The translations under genes were made by a program, and so were the position numbers. A DNA stretch of 64,000 bases from Heligmosomoides polygyrus polygyrus (Eukaryota > Nematoda > Chromadorea > Rhabditida > Heligmosomidae): NCBI GenBank assembly GCA_947396885.1, contig OX377205.1:49646676-49710675 (forward strand). Direction: 5' to 3'. How positions within the stretch are numbered: position 1 is the stretch's first letter; each line of letters opens with the position of its first letter. The notes below the pieces were generated by a model, which was not told the DNA's origin, made no database searches, and saw only the letters and a program-made list of their open reading frames with translations. Below are positions 1-11,583 of the stretch, piece by piece.

Positions 1-2675
1 AAGTCAGAAGCAACGCGTCTCTCCTGCAATGTCTTTAAACCAAACATATTCAACCTATCGGTATAATTAGGCATTTCGGTTCCACTTCGAGAGCGCTTAA
101 CCCTATACCAGAGTAGACGGGTGAAAACCTGCTGCACTCTTTCTAATTTTCGAATATCCTTCTTCAAGTGGGGACTCCAAACTGGAGAGCAGTATTCAAG
201 TTGAGGCAGCACGTGAGACTTATAAAGTCTCAGCAATATTGCCTCATCAGAACATTTTATATTGCGGAATAAGCAAAACAGAGTGCTGTAGGCCTTACGA
301 ACTACTCCATCAATGTGCGTCGAAAACTTCAGATCAGTGTCAAATATTACGCCAAGGTCTTTTGTGTAATGGCAGGTTTTAAGCCGCTTTCCGTCAATGG
401 CATATAAGGGCACGTCGTCATCTTCAATATGCATAACAGCACACTTATCCGTGTTAAGAGGAATACCCGAACAATTGGCCCAGAGATGCATCCGTTCAAT
501 GGAGCTTTGAAGCGCCAAACGTACTTCGGTTTTGTTTTTATTATCATACATACCATATAGTTTGACGTCATCAGCATAGAGCTGCATTTTAATCTCAGCA
601 GGAGTTCTTAGGAATTGAGGAATATCAATGGTGTAAATCATGAATAACCAAGGAGACAAAACACCTCCCTGAGGGACACCGCTTTCACAGGCATACCTCC
701 CGGAGAAGCTTTGTTTTACCCTAACCGTCATGCCTCTATTTGATAAATACGATCTTAGCCAGTTTAGCACTTTACCTCGAATCCCAAGCCTTTCCAACTT
801 ATCAAGCAGCATTTTATGACATACCCTGTCGAACGCTTTAGATAAATCGAGATATACCACATCAACTAATTTTCCACTATTGAGAGCATATGAGAAATCA
901 TAAAGCGAATCAATTAAGTTGGTTGCTGTCGAGGCACCAGATAAAAATCCGTGCTGCTGGCGAGGGATTACGTTAAATTTGTTAAGCCAAGTTTGAATTT
1001 TTTCGCACACTATTTTCTCCATTACCTTAACAGCTGTAGGAGTAAGACTAATCGGGCGAAAATTACTTAGATGATTAGTGCTAGAACTCTTTGGAATAGC
1101 TGTTACTATGGCTTCCTTCCACACCTGGGGAACCTCTCCTAAGAGCAAAGACAGGTTGAATAGGAGCGCAAGGGGCTTTGAAAGCGAATAGTGACATTTT
1201 CGGAACACTATCTGAGGGATTCCGTCATACGGCTCAGAGGTAGATGGGTTTAAACGCTTGAGAATTAAAGAGACTTCATGTGGATGAAAATATATATCAC
1301 CAAATGTATGTTTGATAGATAAAGAGTTTGCAAAATATTCTGCGGTTGCAGAGCGGCTGGCTGCAGAAAAAAAACAACCAGAGAAAAATTCAGCTAATGC
1401 ATCCGCCTTCTCCTGGTCGGTACGGAATTTGGAGCCACATGGTCCGACTAGCGTTGGAAGGCATGCTCTTGGCTTTAGTCTTTGACGGATGTATTGGTAA
1501 AGGTTTCTGCCTGAGGCTTGAGAGGCAAGCCTCCTTTCGTAATTAGCAACGAATCTTTTGACATGATGGTTCAGGCTTTCGCAGACATTTTTGTAAGCCT
1601 GGTTGTTTAAGGGGCATTTTGACTCGCGAAAAAGACGTTGTTTTTGATTCAATAAGTTACGGATGTGGGGAGGGTATATCATCGCCTTGCATCTAGGAAA
1701 TCTAAAAGGCACGAATATTGCAAAAGCATCATAAAGCACTGCACAAAATCTTCGATAAACATCAGACATAGAGGTGTACTCATTGAATATGCTTAACCAA
1801 TCTACAGCACAGAAGTAGCTGTCTAGCGCTGAGTAGTCCACACTCAAAAAATCAGGGAGGGGAGGTGGCGAAAAATCAGCGAATCTGGCCATTATGTCAA
1901 AAGAAACGATGCAGTGATCTGATGTGGCTAACGGAGGTAGTGTAGCTACGTTGAATACAATTGGTGATGAGGACAAAACAAGATCAAGAGTGTTTGCACC
2001 AAGTGTAGACCTGTTGACGAACTGCTGAAATCCACATTCTTGGAAAAACTCTAGGAAACTCGTGCTGGCCGAATTAAATGCATGTTGCTTGACCCAGTCA
2101 ATCTTTAAATTAAAATCTCCTATCACTACAGTGTTGGCATGAGTTAATGCGAGATTACGAAGCAGCTCGATTAGGCCATCATCATCATTTTTGGCAGAAT
2201 CAGGTGGACGGTAAACGGTAATGAAGCGAGTATATGAGGCTGTAACGGTACAGAAGAGGTCAAGGCACAGCACATCGGCCTTACCAGGAGCAGTGAGGTT
2301 CTTGTGGTCCATAATAAGATTTCCTTTCACAACACAACAGACACCGCCTCCAATGCGACCATTACGATCAGATCGGAAGACAAAGTAGGGAAGGGAGCCA
2401 ACTATTTCTGAGTCCAAAACTCTCTCATTGAACCAAGTTTCTGTGATAAAAACGGAATCTGGCTGACATTGTGACAAAAAGAGTTGAAAATGCTCGATTT
2501 TGTTCATCAGGCTACGAGCATTTATTAAAAAGCACTTCAGGGGCTTACAGCCGTGCTGACTTAAGAGTTTCCCGTGCTCCTGGGAAGGTCGGAGGCTCGA
2601 GTCAGCTCCCCGCGATACACTACCCACTCGCGGACGGCTGCACCCTTGTTGCGCTCCCGAGCTTCTTGCCTCAGT
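1..2675 (-). CDS. CR1-like LINE ORF2: endonuclease and reverse transcriptase, 3' end beyond window
   Basis: I translated this strand by hand from 2675 to 1 and found no stop or frameshift in about 890 codons, so this copy looks young. In order: an AP-type endonuclease with ETWF near 2438, YRPP near 2210, GDFN near 2117 and the terminal SDH box near 1920; then reverse transcriptase with NFRPISLTPTAVKV near 1050, YLDLSKAFDRV near 835, GVPQGGVLSPWLFMIYT near 660 and the catalytic YADD near 575. The thumb region runs off the window at residue ...QERRVASD. The first ATG in this frame is at 2507, 54 nt past the ORF1 stop, but the frame is open up to 2675 and so overlaps ORF1 by about 110 nt in the -1 frame. 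Product of a self-copying retrotransposon: nicks DNA and reverse-transcribes its own RNA. CR1/Jockey placement rests on the motif wording and is confident only to that group. Confidence 0.93.
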
Positions 2676-3226
2676 TCATAGTCGCGTTTTCTCTCCTCTG
2701 CTGTCATACTCCGGCGTACGAACACATGAGGGAAACCACAACTCCGGAGCAAGCGGGCATTAGCGAGAGCACGACGCCAGTGGGTAGAGGAAGGGAGAAC
2801 CACTTTTACTAGCCGGGGCCGTTTTGGATCAGGCCGACCCATTCTATAAACTTCAGTGGGACGACATTCTACATTAAGTGCATCTAGAACACGTCCCACT
2901 TCTCCCTCAAGAGCGGCCTGCCTTTCAGAAGGTCGAAGATCATCGGCACCCTCCTCCAAGCCACTAATCACTATGCTCCGAGAGCGTTTTTCGCCCTCCA
3001 AAGCATCAGAGAAATCGACTGGAATTCTCTGGACAGCAGCCAGAAGGAGGCGCCCAACGGCTGGATCAGTGTTCAATTCCATAGCCATCCGGATGAGCTC
3101 TATTGCCGACTTGCCGGCAAACTCATCTTCACCTCCCTGACCCATCGATCCAGCCTGATTCGACTGAGAAAGACTAGCACTTCTGGTTACTCTTTTGGTG
3201 GCTGTTGGCTGCGACTTTGGTGCCAT
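2561..3226 (-). CDS. CR1-like LINE ORF1: RNA-binding chaperone-type protein
   Basis: A complete 221-codon frame directly upstream of ORF2 on the same strand. The first 60 residues are basic and low-complexity. Residues about 80-200 resemble the RRM-like core of LINE ORF1 proteins: SRSIVISGLEE, then YRMGRPDPKRPRLVKVVLPS, then a basic helix with RRSMTAEERKRDYELRQEA. ORF1 proteins of this kind coat the element RNA in a ribonucleoprotein. No zinc knuckle is visible. The last 110 nt overlap the open ORF2 frame, so ORF2 may be reached by reinitiation or by -1 frameshifting; the sequence does not decide. The start is the first ATG of the frame. Confidence 0.85.
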   Translation of the reverse strand: MAPKSQPTATKRVTRSASLSQSNQAGSMGQGGEDEFAGKSAIELIRMAMELNTDPAVGRLLLAAVQRIPVDFSDALEGEKRSRSIVISGLEEGADDLRPSERQAALEGEVGRVLDALNVECRPTEVYRMGRPDPKRPRLVKVVLPSSTHWRRALANARLLRSCGFPHVFVRRSMTAEERKRDYELRQEARERNKGAAVREWVVYRGELTRASDLPRSTGNS

Positions 3227-3640
3227 GTTGATCCCTGAGCTACCTGATGAAAATAAATCAATAATGCAAGGGACGACGGAAAAAGAACACAGCGGGGATG
3301 GTTAAAAACAAGAACAAATCAAAAGAAAACAAACAAACAATTACTTAGATAACTAGAGGAACAAGTAAACTATTAGAATGGAAGAAGAGGAAAGGTATTC
3401 AACACAAAAGAAATGAAAGAAAACACGAATATGAGAGCAACACAGAATACGACCGCACGCGAGGTGACCTGTTTGCTGAATATGTAGGGATCATTAGGGA
3501 GTTACCAATCTGGGGAAGGGGACAGTAAGGAGGATCAGCAAGGGGATCCATTACCATTAAGAGAGACCGGATTTAGAGGATGTGACACCGATGTCATACA
3601 ATGATGGGCGTTCGCTTGCCGTCGTCGTCTCGTGAGAGAC
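3227..3640. other. AT-rich leader of the CR1-like element and flank
   Basis: The stretch just upstream of ORF1 (minus strand) is A-rich on the plus strand and holds no convincing frame. It probably includes the 5' untranslated region of the LINE, whose 5' end I cannot place. Nothing else is recognised. Confidence 0.35.
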
Positions 3641-4860
3641 CTACATAATTGGGGCAGAGTAGTAGTAAAGATCCCGAGGGGAGGGGAGGAGCAGGAATCT
3701 ACCTGGAAGAAGGGACCTGGAGGGAGACCAGGGGCCGGATTCATGAACGCGGCCGAAGGTAAATTCTACCCCCACTTACCTCGACGGCCATTTACCCGCC
3801 ATTTTCCCCGAACTTACCTCCGCTTTCTGATTCATGACGGCCAAGGCGATTTTGCTCCGCGGTCAATTTCTGACCCAATGTGCATGCCTCTGCTGGCCCG
3901 CTGGCATCAGCTAATAGCGAAACCAAGCAGTCACACTTGCTGCTGGGACGTCGCCGGCACCGACACTAGATGCATCGTATTTAGGGGAAATGAAATGTGA
4001 AATGTGGGGTTGGGCGAGGGGGAGGGAGGGAGGGAGAGGGGTGGAAGCTAGTAGCATAGCAGGAAGTAGAGAAACAATGGTAAATATGGGCCTACATGAC
4101 TAAAGGGGGAGGTGGCGCACGGGCATAGCCCACCCACACAAATCGTAAACTACGATTTGCGTGGTGGACCAGGCTCATGGTGGCCCAAGCCGACCCACAA
4201 TTCCACTAAAGGAAGCAATTCACTTAAAAATAAGTGGCATTGTGGGCCGCCATGGTCCACAGAGCCCAAAAAATCATGGAATGCAAGCCTAATAGAGAAA
4301 AACAAAAGGTAAAACAACTCACCGAGGTGCGGCGAAAGACCTGCGCATGGCGACGGCAACCTGGCGCCCCTGCCAGGCATTGAATTTGCTGCTGGCGGCC
4401 AGCTCAGAGCTGGCTAAGGGCCAGCGGAGGCATGCTTTGGGTCAGAAGTTAGCCGCGGAGCAAAACCCTCGCCTTGGAGGTAAATGTTCCCCGACGCGCT
4501 GACGGGGTAGCATTTACCTCGACACTTACCTCGGATTTTTCCCGCCGCGCGTTCATGAATCGCGCGTAAGTGGGGAGTGGGGGTAAATTTTGCACTTACC
4601 CGCCGGTAAATCGTTCATGAATCCGGGCCCAGGATGGGGAACCAAAAAGAAAGGAACCGGAATTCATACGGAGAACAAGGAATCTGCCATAAGCATAGCC
4701 TCATCATGCTCGACAGAGCGGCGACTGCGCGCGCATCTGAGCTTCTGGATTCGGCAGACGGGTCTTCTGAGCTCCTAGATCCAGAAGACGTGCCCACTAC
4801 GTCGCGCAGCAAGCATCCTGATTTTGAATACGTGTCACCGACCGCGCCGTGAGATGGGAG
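3641..4860 (+). repeat. Dispersed repeat R1, split by a Harbinger-like insertion
   Basis: The sequence at 3641-3731 continues at 4630-4860. The joined sequence matches the minus strand of 6641-7080 over several hundred bases, including a GGAACCAG(G)A(T/C)GGGGAACCA-like junction. It ends in degenerate copies of the 42-bp minisatellite described at 59240. No protein function is visible; open frames here are chance. Confidence 0.6.
3732..4629. mobile_element. Non-autonomous PIF/Harbinger-like element with CAG duplication (898 bp)
   Basis: Terminal inverted repeats begin GGGCCGGATTCATGAACG on the left and mirror it at the right end with one shifted C. A CAG triplet flanks both sides (3729-3731 and 4630-4632). 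The paralogous repeat at 6641-7080 has the same surroundings with one CAG (as CTG, 7001-7003) and no element, which is an empty site. Three-base CWG duplications are known for animal Harbinger elements. No transposase frame is present. Internal sequence has further inverted segments rich in GGTAAAT. Confidence 0.72.
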
Positions 4861-5370
4861 GACCACTAAGGGGGTGGTGGAGAAGGGCGGTAAGGGGACC
4901 TCTATGGTGGACCAGGAGAGCGACCAGGAAGGTAGTGAACAACCTGGAGGAGGGGCCAGAACGGGAAACCAGCAGGAAGATACCAGCGGGGAGTCAGTAG
5001 TGGAAACAGAGAAGTGGGCCAGGAACTGGGACCAGGAATGTGGGAGACTAAAGGGGGGAAGGAAGACCTGTAAAGGCGGACCAGCAATTAGATCCAGTAA
5101 GAAGAAACGAGAGAGGGGAACCTGGCTTCGGAAGGCATGTCAACGACAACTTGAAACACTAGCTGTTGGGCATGAGAACGATTGCGGAGGAACAACCTGA
5201 GGGACAGAAGTACTGCGCAGCACAAACCAGTGACATTACTGGCCGGTCAGGAAAGAATGTCTATGATGAAGGTGCCGAAGTGGTGAACGGTTTGATGCCG
5301 ACAAAGTACGCACCAAGTCCTAGATGCTAGCGAATTTTATGTTTTACAAAAACTACTTTCCAGTCAGTCA
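4861..5370. other. Purine-rich stretch, no gene seen
   Basis: G/A-rich sequence with loose repeats of GGGACCAG that recur (as complement) at 7085-7350, 32200-32275 and 55545-55600. Open frames on both strands reflect composition. No recognised feature. Confidence 0.4.
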
Positions 5371-5575
5371 GTGATGCTACAAAGCTGCGCGAAGCGCGCA
5401 AGTGCGAGACACGCCGTTGGGCGTGTCGGAGCACTTGTGTAGTCGAATATGCACAGAATCCTCAGTGAAATAGCAAACGAATGCATTGGATGTGGAAAGG
5501 CGATTATGAAAGACAAATGCTGCGACACGCCTAACGGCGTGTCTCGCACTTGCCCGCTTCGCGGGGTGATACAGT
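5371..5575. repeat. Inverted repeat with about 57-bp arms
   Basis: The arm at 5371-5428 (AAGTGCGAGACACGCCGTT core) is mirrored at 5519-5575 with a few mismatches; each arm contains its own small hairpin (ACACGCC...GGCGTGT). A degenerate relative lies at 32027-32095. Likely a MITE-type remnant, but no clean target duplication was found. Confidence 0.5.
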
Positions 5576-6064
5576 TAGTCTTTTGCTCAGGAACTACTCT
5601 TGTACAAAGAAAGACGTGCGCTTCAAAAAAAAAAAATTTCTTCATAGCGCAACGAAGACGGTTTAATTTTTACTCAAACATCCTGATGAATACTACGTTT
5701 GATATAGTCTTCCGTCCTCATGGTAGCCAAATTTTCAGATGGGATCTCTGTCGAACACGTGAGCACGCCACGTACAGTTGACCATGAGAAAAGCTGGGCT
5801 GGGGAGGTATACACCGACCCTGTCGAATGTTTGTCCCTGACTCTTGTTTATTGTCATTGCGTAGGCCAAACGCACAGGAAATTGTCTCCTCTTAAATCTG
5901 CACGGTGAGGTGTCATAGGCAGGCGGACAGAATATTATTCTAGGAATAAGAACGTACGTACTTTGTTCGCTCCAGTTGCAATTTTGCAGCCTAGAATGTA
6001 CCTATCCATATGTTCAAGGTGAGTCGCGTACCATTGCATAGACCCTGGTTGACTCTATGATTCC
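5576..6064. other. No gene seen
   Basis: Mixed-composition sequence with an A10 tract near 5627. No protein match, tandem array or inverted termini recognised. Confidence 0.35.
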
Positions 6065-6640
6065 GCAGGAGCATTATGACTGCTCCTTTCCTTTGATGGA
6101 GTTCATGTGGCGGGTATCCCTCGGGGGTCTAGCTGTTTAGAAACTCCAATGAATACTCTGTGTCGTTGTTAGCTTCAGTTTCGTCAATCATAACCTCTTC
6201 TATGCTTCTGTAAATCTTCTCTGCCCAGGTAGTTTCGAAAGCACTTTGTTATTCATCTCCAAAGAGTCGAAATTCCTAGGCGTCAAAATCGCTCTACCGA
6301 CTGCAGCGGACATATCTTCTAGGGTCACTATATCACCAAATATCTCATCTGCTATATCTCCACAGCTCAGCATATCGTCGGGCACTTTCACTTCATTGGA
6401 ATCGTTTTGGAGCTCTCCGTTTCCAAGTTGAATTAGAAAGTTGACCAACCGATTCCACCGCTGGACACACTCACATTCTCAGTCAATCTGTATTTAAAGA
6501 AATGAGGCCACAGTGGGGAGCTCTTGATAGAAACGTTCAGAATTTTGGACCGTCCTGCTTTTGGCACGACAGGAGGAATTTGTCTGAAATCACCTCCTAG
6601 GATAATCCAGATGCCTCCTGCCTCTTAATCCAGTTGCCTC
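6065..6640 (-). pseudogene. Helitron RepHel helicase (PIF1-like) C-terminal remnant
   Basis: Read on the minus strand across at least two frame changes this is the C-terminal half of a Helitron Pif1-type helicase: LGGDFRQIPPVV (6605-6570) leading to SSPLWPHFFKYRLTEN, then after a shift near 6460 LVNFLIQLGNGEL, VPDDMLSCGDIADEIFGD and RAILTPRN..EMNNKVLSKLPG, then after another shift EVMIDETEANN, YSLEFLNS and a TPEGYPPHEL-like end. Helitron helicases unwind DNA during rolling-circle transposition. The nuclease half, the walker motifs and both element ends are absent, so it is dead. Confidence 0.85.
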
Positions 6641-7080
6641 TAGCGCGACGTAGAGGACCTTTTTTCTGAATCGAGACGTTTAGAAATACGTGTAGTTGCC
6701 GTTGTGTCAAGCAGGATTAGGCTATACTTCCTCTGTAGATCAGCATCCCATGTTGAATTCTGAAAGCGCCTGCACGCCGCAGCACGCCGGTGACACAATT
6801 CCTTAATTAAGATGCTTCTAGGGCGGCGTAGAGGACCTGTCCTCTGAAACCAGCACCTCTGAAGACCCACCTTCTGAATGCAGAGGATCAGAAGCGCGCA
6901 CAGTTGCCGCTGTGTCGAGCATGAAGAGGCTGCGCATATGGCAGATACCTTGTTCCGCGTATAAATTTTCTTACGGCTCCCTTCTTGCTGGTTCCCCGTC
7001 CTGGTTCCGCCTACAGGTCCCTTGTTCCTAGTCGATCTCTCCCCCCTAGGAATCTTCGTTAATACTCTCCCCAATTAAGT
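6641..7080 (-). repeat. Dispersed repeat R1, uninterrupted copy (empty site)
   Basis: Minus-strand copy of the repeat at 3641-3731/4630-4860. It reads straight through the point where the other copy carries the 898-bp element, with a single CTG at 7001-7003. It therefore serves as an empty-site control for that insertion. The 5' part contains degenerate 42-bp minisatellite units (CTTCTGAAT...). Confidence 0.65.
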
Positions 7081-7084
7081 AGCT

Positions 7085-7500
7085 CTCCCACGCTCACACA
7101 CAACGACGGCGAGCGAACGCCCATTGCGTGTCATCGGTCTTCTAAATCCGTACTGTATTATTGGTAATGGGTCCCCTTACCGATCCTCTTAACTGCTCCC
7201 CCCCCCCCCTCTTGATTGCTAACTCCCTACTGGTCCCTCCTAAATGCTTCATTGATCCCCCTATCGACCCCCCTTGCTTCCTCCAAGTCGCTACCCCCTG
7301 GTCGCTGTCGATTTTCCACCCTCGAAGTCCCCCCTTATACTCTTCCCCTTTAGTGGTCTTATTATGCTAATGGCACGAAGTCGGCGGCACGGCTTCTGAA
7401 TCTGGACGCTCAGGAACGCGCGTAAGTGCTGTTGTGTCAAGCAGTAAAATGATGCGCTTTCCATGCTGCAGCGATTCCCACGTTCATAGGAACTTTCGAC
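7085..7500. repeat. C/T-rich tract with minisatellite remnants
   Basis: Pyrimidine-rich sequence including a C12 run near 7200 and short repeats related to GGTCCCCTTA. It leads into one degenerate 42-bp unit at 7380-7440. No coding potential. Confidence 0.4.
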
Positions 7501-7503
7501 CGT

Positions 7504-7669
7504 CGACCGCTCTCGCTATGGGTGATGCGGCGTACCTAACTTAGGTTAGATCATTCGACCGCTCTCGCTGTGGGTGATGCGGCGTACCTAACTTAGGTTA
7601 GATCATTCGACCGCTCTCGCTATGGGTGATGCGGCGAATGCGGCGTATCCACTTAGATTAGATCACTCG
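7504..7669. repeat. 52-bp tandem repeat, about three units
   Basis: The word CGACCGCTCTCGCT recurs at 7504, 7556 and 7608, an exact 52-bp spacing, each followed by TGGGTGATGCGGCG. The third unit has diverged. No function inferred. Confidence 0.85.
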
Positions 7670-8109
7670 AAGGACAAACTCTTTTATATATAGGTGGTGA
7701 TTTCACAAAAAAGATATGTTGCTTTTAGAAAGCGGTTTCTAACTTACCGTTTTTCATATGTTCACAATGGGGTTGCGTTATTAGTCGAAGTATAATATAA
7801 TAGCAGGATAGCAGTCGTAGTAGTAGCTGTAGAGCTCGTTAAACTTGCAGCAGCATTAGTTGCAGGAAGGAAGGAAATGTTCCACTCTGCGACGTCTAAT
7901 TAATGCGATTACATGTGAACTGGTCCCCGAAAAATTCCATCACGCGCGAGGGGCGAGAGTCAGATAAGCACAGTGATCGCAGGGCAGAGTCCGGCCTTTT
8001 CTGGGTTAGGGAAGGGACTCCGGGGTGTGGCGAGCAGGAGAGGCGTGGAGTGCGCGAGACGACACGACGAAAAACTGGGTTACAGGGTACGGGTCAACCA
8101 TGACTCATG

Positions 8110-9240
8110 TTTCGGCGGTTTCGTCGTGCCGTCGGCGCCCTCTCGATTAGAGATCCAGCTCTCATGCCTCGCTGCATCTCTCCACCATTGCGCTAGAGTC
8201 CAGACAACGGAGCACCTCCGCGCTTCTCTACCGCAGGCGAGATAGGGTAGCTCGAGGACTGCGCTTCATAAACCACTATTTCGCATACGAACGATGTCGG
8301 TTAGGCGACCTCTCTTATTAGAAACGTTGATGCGATGGGATATTCTTGCCTCACCTTTTCGATTTTTTTAAAAGAATATCACGCCGAGGACGTTCGTAAT
8401 AGTACTCGCAACCAGTGTTCCGGCTCAAAGGTGCGATCCGATTCCTCCTGCGTTGCAAGTTTGGGACGCGACGTATACTTGCCAGAACGTCACAGTGGCG
8501 TGTTTGATTGGTTACACAAGGTCACACGCAAAGTACTCAGCGGCTTGGAATAGGTTATATCGCTTTTCTTGTGCAGACCAATGGGATTTCAAGCCCTTTA
8601 CTTCTCAAAACCTGGCTTCAGAACGCTTCGGAGATCAGTTACTGCAGTGCTGTGTGAACACTGATTGGTTTTTATCTCAAAGCGAGGGCCTTTTTCAGAA
8701 GTTTTATCCTAAGGTTCATTGCTTCTAGCTGTATGCAAATGAGTATATTCCATCACTACCGTCTGTAAAAAGAAACAGACCTAAGGCTCTCAAAAAGCTT
8801 AAGAATCAGAGAGGGCCTTAAGGATTGTCATCTGTTCATAAACGCAAATGTTCTGCCCAAGGAAGTCGAATAATAGAGTATGATCCACTTAAGTTTGTTG
8901 CTTCCTGTCTTCCACTGGCATGTGCTTCCATGAAAACCTTGCCATTATGTAAGCAGGACCCAACGTCTCCACCAATTTTTTACAAATCCAGTGTTGCCAG
9001 ACCTGCGTACCTTCACTAATTGATGTCTGTCGTGCCACCCAAAGCGCAGCAGCTTCCAGACGACTGTTTCGTGACCTTCAGGAAGTCTGTAAGCTATGAA
9101 AGTTGCAATTCTCCTACTTGAAACTCAGTCTTCTTGCACTGCGCGCCTCCGCAACTGCTAGATGTTATGAAGAAGCAAGCGACGAGAGGGTACTCTCACC
9201 CGCGCGCTGACTCAGCTCACTCGGTCGGCAGCGGTCGGAT
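8110..9240. other. No gene recognised (body of the 8-bp-TSD unit)
   Basis: About 1.1 kb of unique-looking sequence. A frame at 8453-8728 on the plus strand is open for 91 codons but has no match I recognise. It could be element sequence rather than host sequence. Confidence 0.3.
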
Positions 9241-11583
9241 CGCAGCCGGAGTGTCTGTTTCTCTGCGCTCTCGCCTTTCCGCTCGTCTGGTTGACCCGTG
9301 TCCTTAGGCCTATGGTATAGTCCCGCGGAAGTGTCCGCGGAACGGGATTATTCGAGCCGGGACCCAGCGCGCGCCCAACAGCCGCAGTCCGCAACACCCA
9401 TTTTCCGCGGACTGTCGGCGGCGGTCGGTGGACGGGCTGGTATACTTCCCGTCCGCCGACCGACCCCGCCGACCGACAACCTGCCGCTGTGCAACGCACC
9501 GCGGGAGGTTGTCGGTCGGCTGCTCTCCAACAGCTGATTTTGCTCTAGTTTTTTTTTGACTCCGAAAATTTTCACTGTTTTAAGTTTTTCCTGCGTTTTT
9601 CACTGTGTTTTCTTATCTTGACTATCTTTATTTTCTTATCTTATCGCATTCAGTCTCTTTAAGGACTTTTCGTAATCTTACCGTTGATACCGCTCATTTA
9701 TCTGTATATTTCTCCATTTTTTACCCACTTTTCTTGAAATTTCCTTTGTACCCTGTACGGAAAGAGACGATGTTACAGTATGCTGTAAAGTTCTACTGCT
9801 GTGTATGGTACAAAGAGATTCTGGAAGATCTGCAGGAACTTGAAGCACGATATGCTGAGAGCAAACGCGAGAACCTCTCTTAAAAGGTAACTTTTGCCTG
9901 GCATTATGACGTGTATATTTTTAAAAGTTCGGTAGCCATAGGCTCTAATAGGAAAGGATTTGCATCTTTAGTCGAGTTGTTGATTGTAGGAGCACCGTAA
10001 GAATGAGTCTCGTCACATGAAGAAGGTGAAACGTGCACAGGCCCAGATGACTTTCCTGGTTGATCTTCTCGGTCGGAAGAAGGACAGACAGCGAAGATGC
10101 GTGAACGCAAAGTGAGTCCTTTGGTCATCGTTGGTGAGTAAACCAAATTATGAAAGACAGGGCTCCATATGTGTAAATAGTAACCTTATTTGTAAACGAA
10201 TCTGAAGAAAAAAATGGTTTGGCTGCCGTCTAGTTGTTAATGTCTATTTTTTAGGCGTTTTGGCAGCTCTATGCTGGAGTCTGACGTCGCTTGGTGTATC
10301 AAGTACCTCGCAGCGAAGAGAGAGTTCACACAGAGAAGCCATCATGAGTTTGTTCATACTTTGCTAATCTTTTGCAAAAATCCTTTTTTGGCACATTTTA
10401 TGATCACATCGTGTGCAACGCTGATGCTGTGGGAAAACAAAATTTACGGAAGAAATCGCGGGCAGTTGGACGATTTATCTTCAAAGTATTACTGAAAGCA
10501 CTGCAGCTGCTGCTCAGAAGTCGGATGTCCCTTTTCTCTATGATGCAGTCATTTGCAGCCAGAGGTTTCCTCTCCGCTGCTCATAACCGCATGACTGACT
10601 CGAATGCGGCCGTGCGAGAGGCAACGGTTGAGATGATTGGGAAGTTCGTTGTCGCGAACTACGATGCCATTCTTACGTACTATCCCCTACTTGCCGAGCG
10701 TTTGATGGTTTGTGATTCAAAAGTTCCCCATTTGCTCTCATCATCCCAGAGCACGTGATATTACAGGACACTGGAGTTGCTGTACGTAAGCGAGTTATTC
10801 GGATTATGCGAGAAATTTGCGAAAAGTTCCCGAACTTCGAGCAGGTAATGATGGAGAGAAGCTTTGTCGAGCATGAGAGCAAAAACATTTCATCCCATCT
10901 ACGTGTAATTTCTAGATTCCCAACATGCTTTCTCAAATCGTTCGGAGAGTGCAAGACGAGGACGGAGTGAAGAAGCTCGTTCTGGAAACATTTCAGTCGT
11001 TGTGGTTCCAACCGGTTTCTGAACGAAACACTCCGGCGCTCCTAAAAAAGGTGAGACAATGCCTTCACTCCTTCGCATCAAGTTCATTCTTCTTCATGAG
11101 AAGCAGCTTTTCTACGCCCATATATCTTACTACATTAAGATGTTCTTCTTAAGGTGGTTGTGATGACGAAGGTCACTCAAATATGCGCAGAAGAACTGAA
11201 GCTGGAAGCTCTGGAGCTGTTGTTCCAGTCTTTGCTGAAACAGGGCGACAAGGTCTGTAGCGTTAGGTGGGCATTAGCATTTAGAGAGTGTCTATATGAG
11301 GATGTTCCAGAGTACTCTGGCTGCAAGCCGACAGATCGTTGATATGTTCATGGACAATGTGCTCATGATAGAAAACAAGATGGCCACGGGTATTTTCTCA
11401 CTTAGCTCTGATTCAGGATGTCTGAATTTACGCTTGTTGATAAGGCCACCGAAAAAAGCAAATTCAGAAAATGGAGTGACTACAACGAACTCGACAAACG
11501 AGGACCTAAAGGGCGCTGAACTACACAAAGCCAATCAGGAGAGGCTTCTGGCATGTCTGAACACACTCACTTTGTTTAGTAAG

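Noticed and set aside
347..577. 76-codon minus-strand frame
   Set aside because: Shadow of the LINE reverse transcriptase, which is read in another minus frame through the same bases (YADD at about 575).
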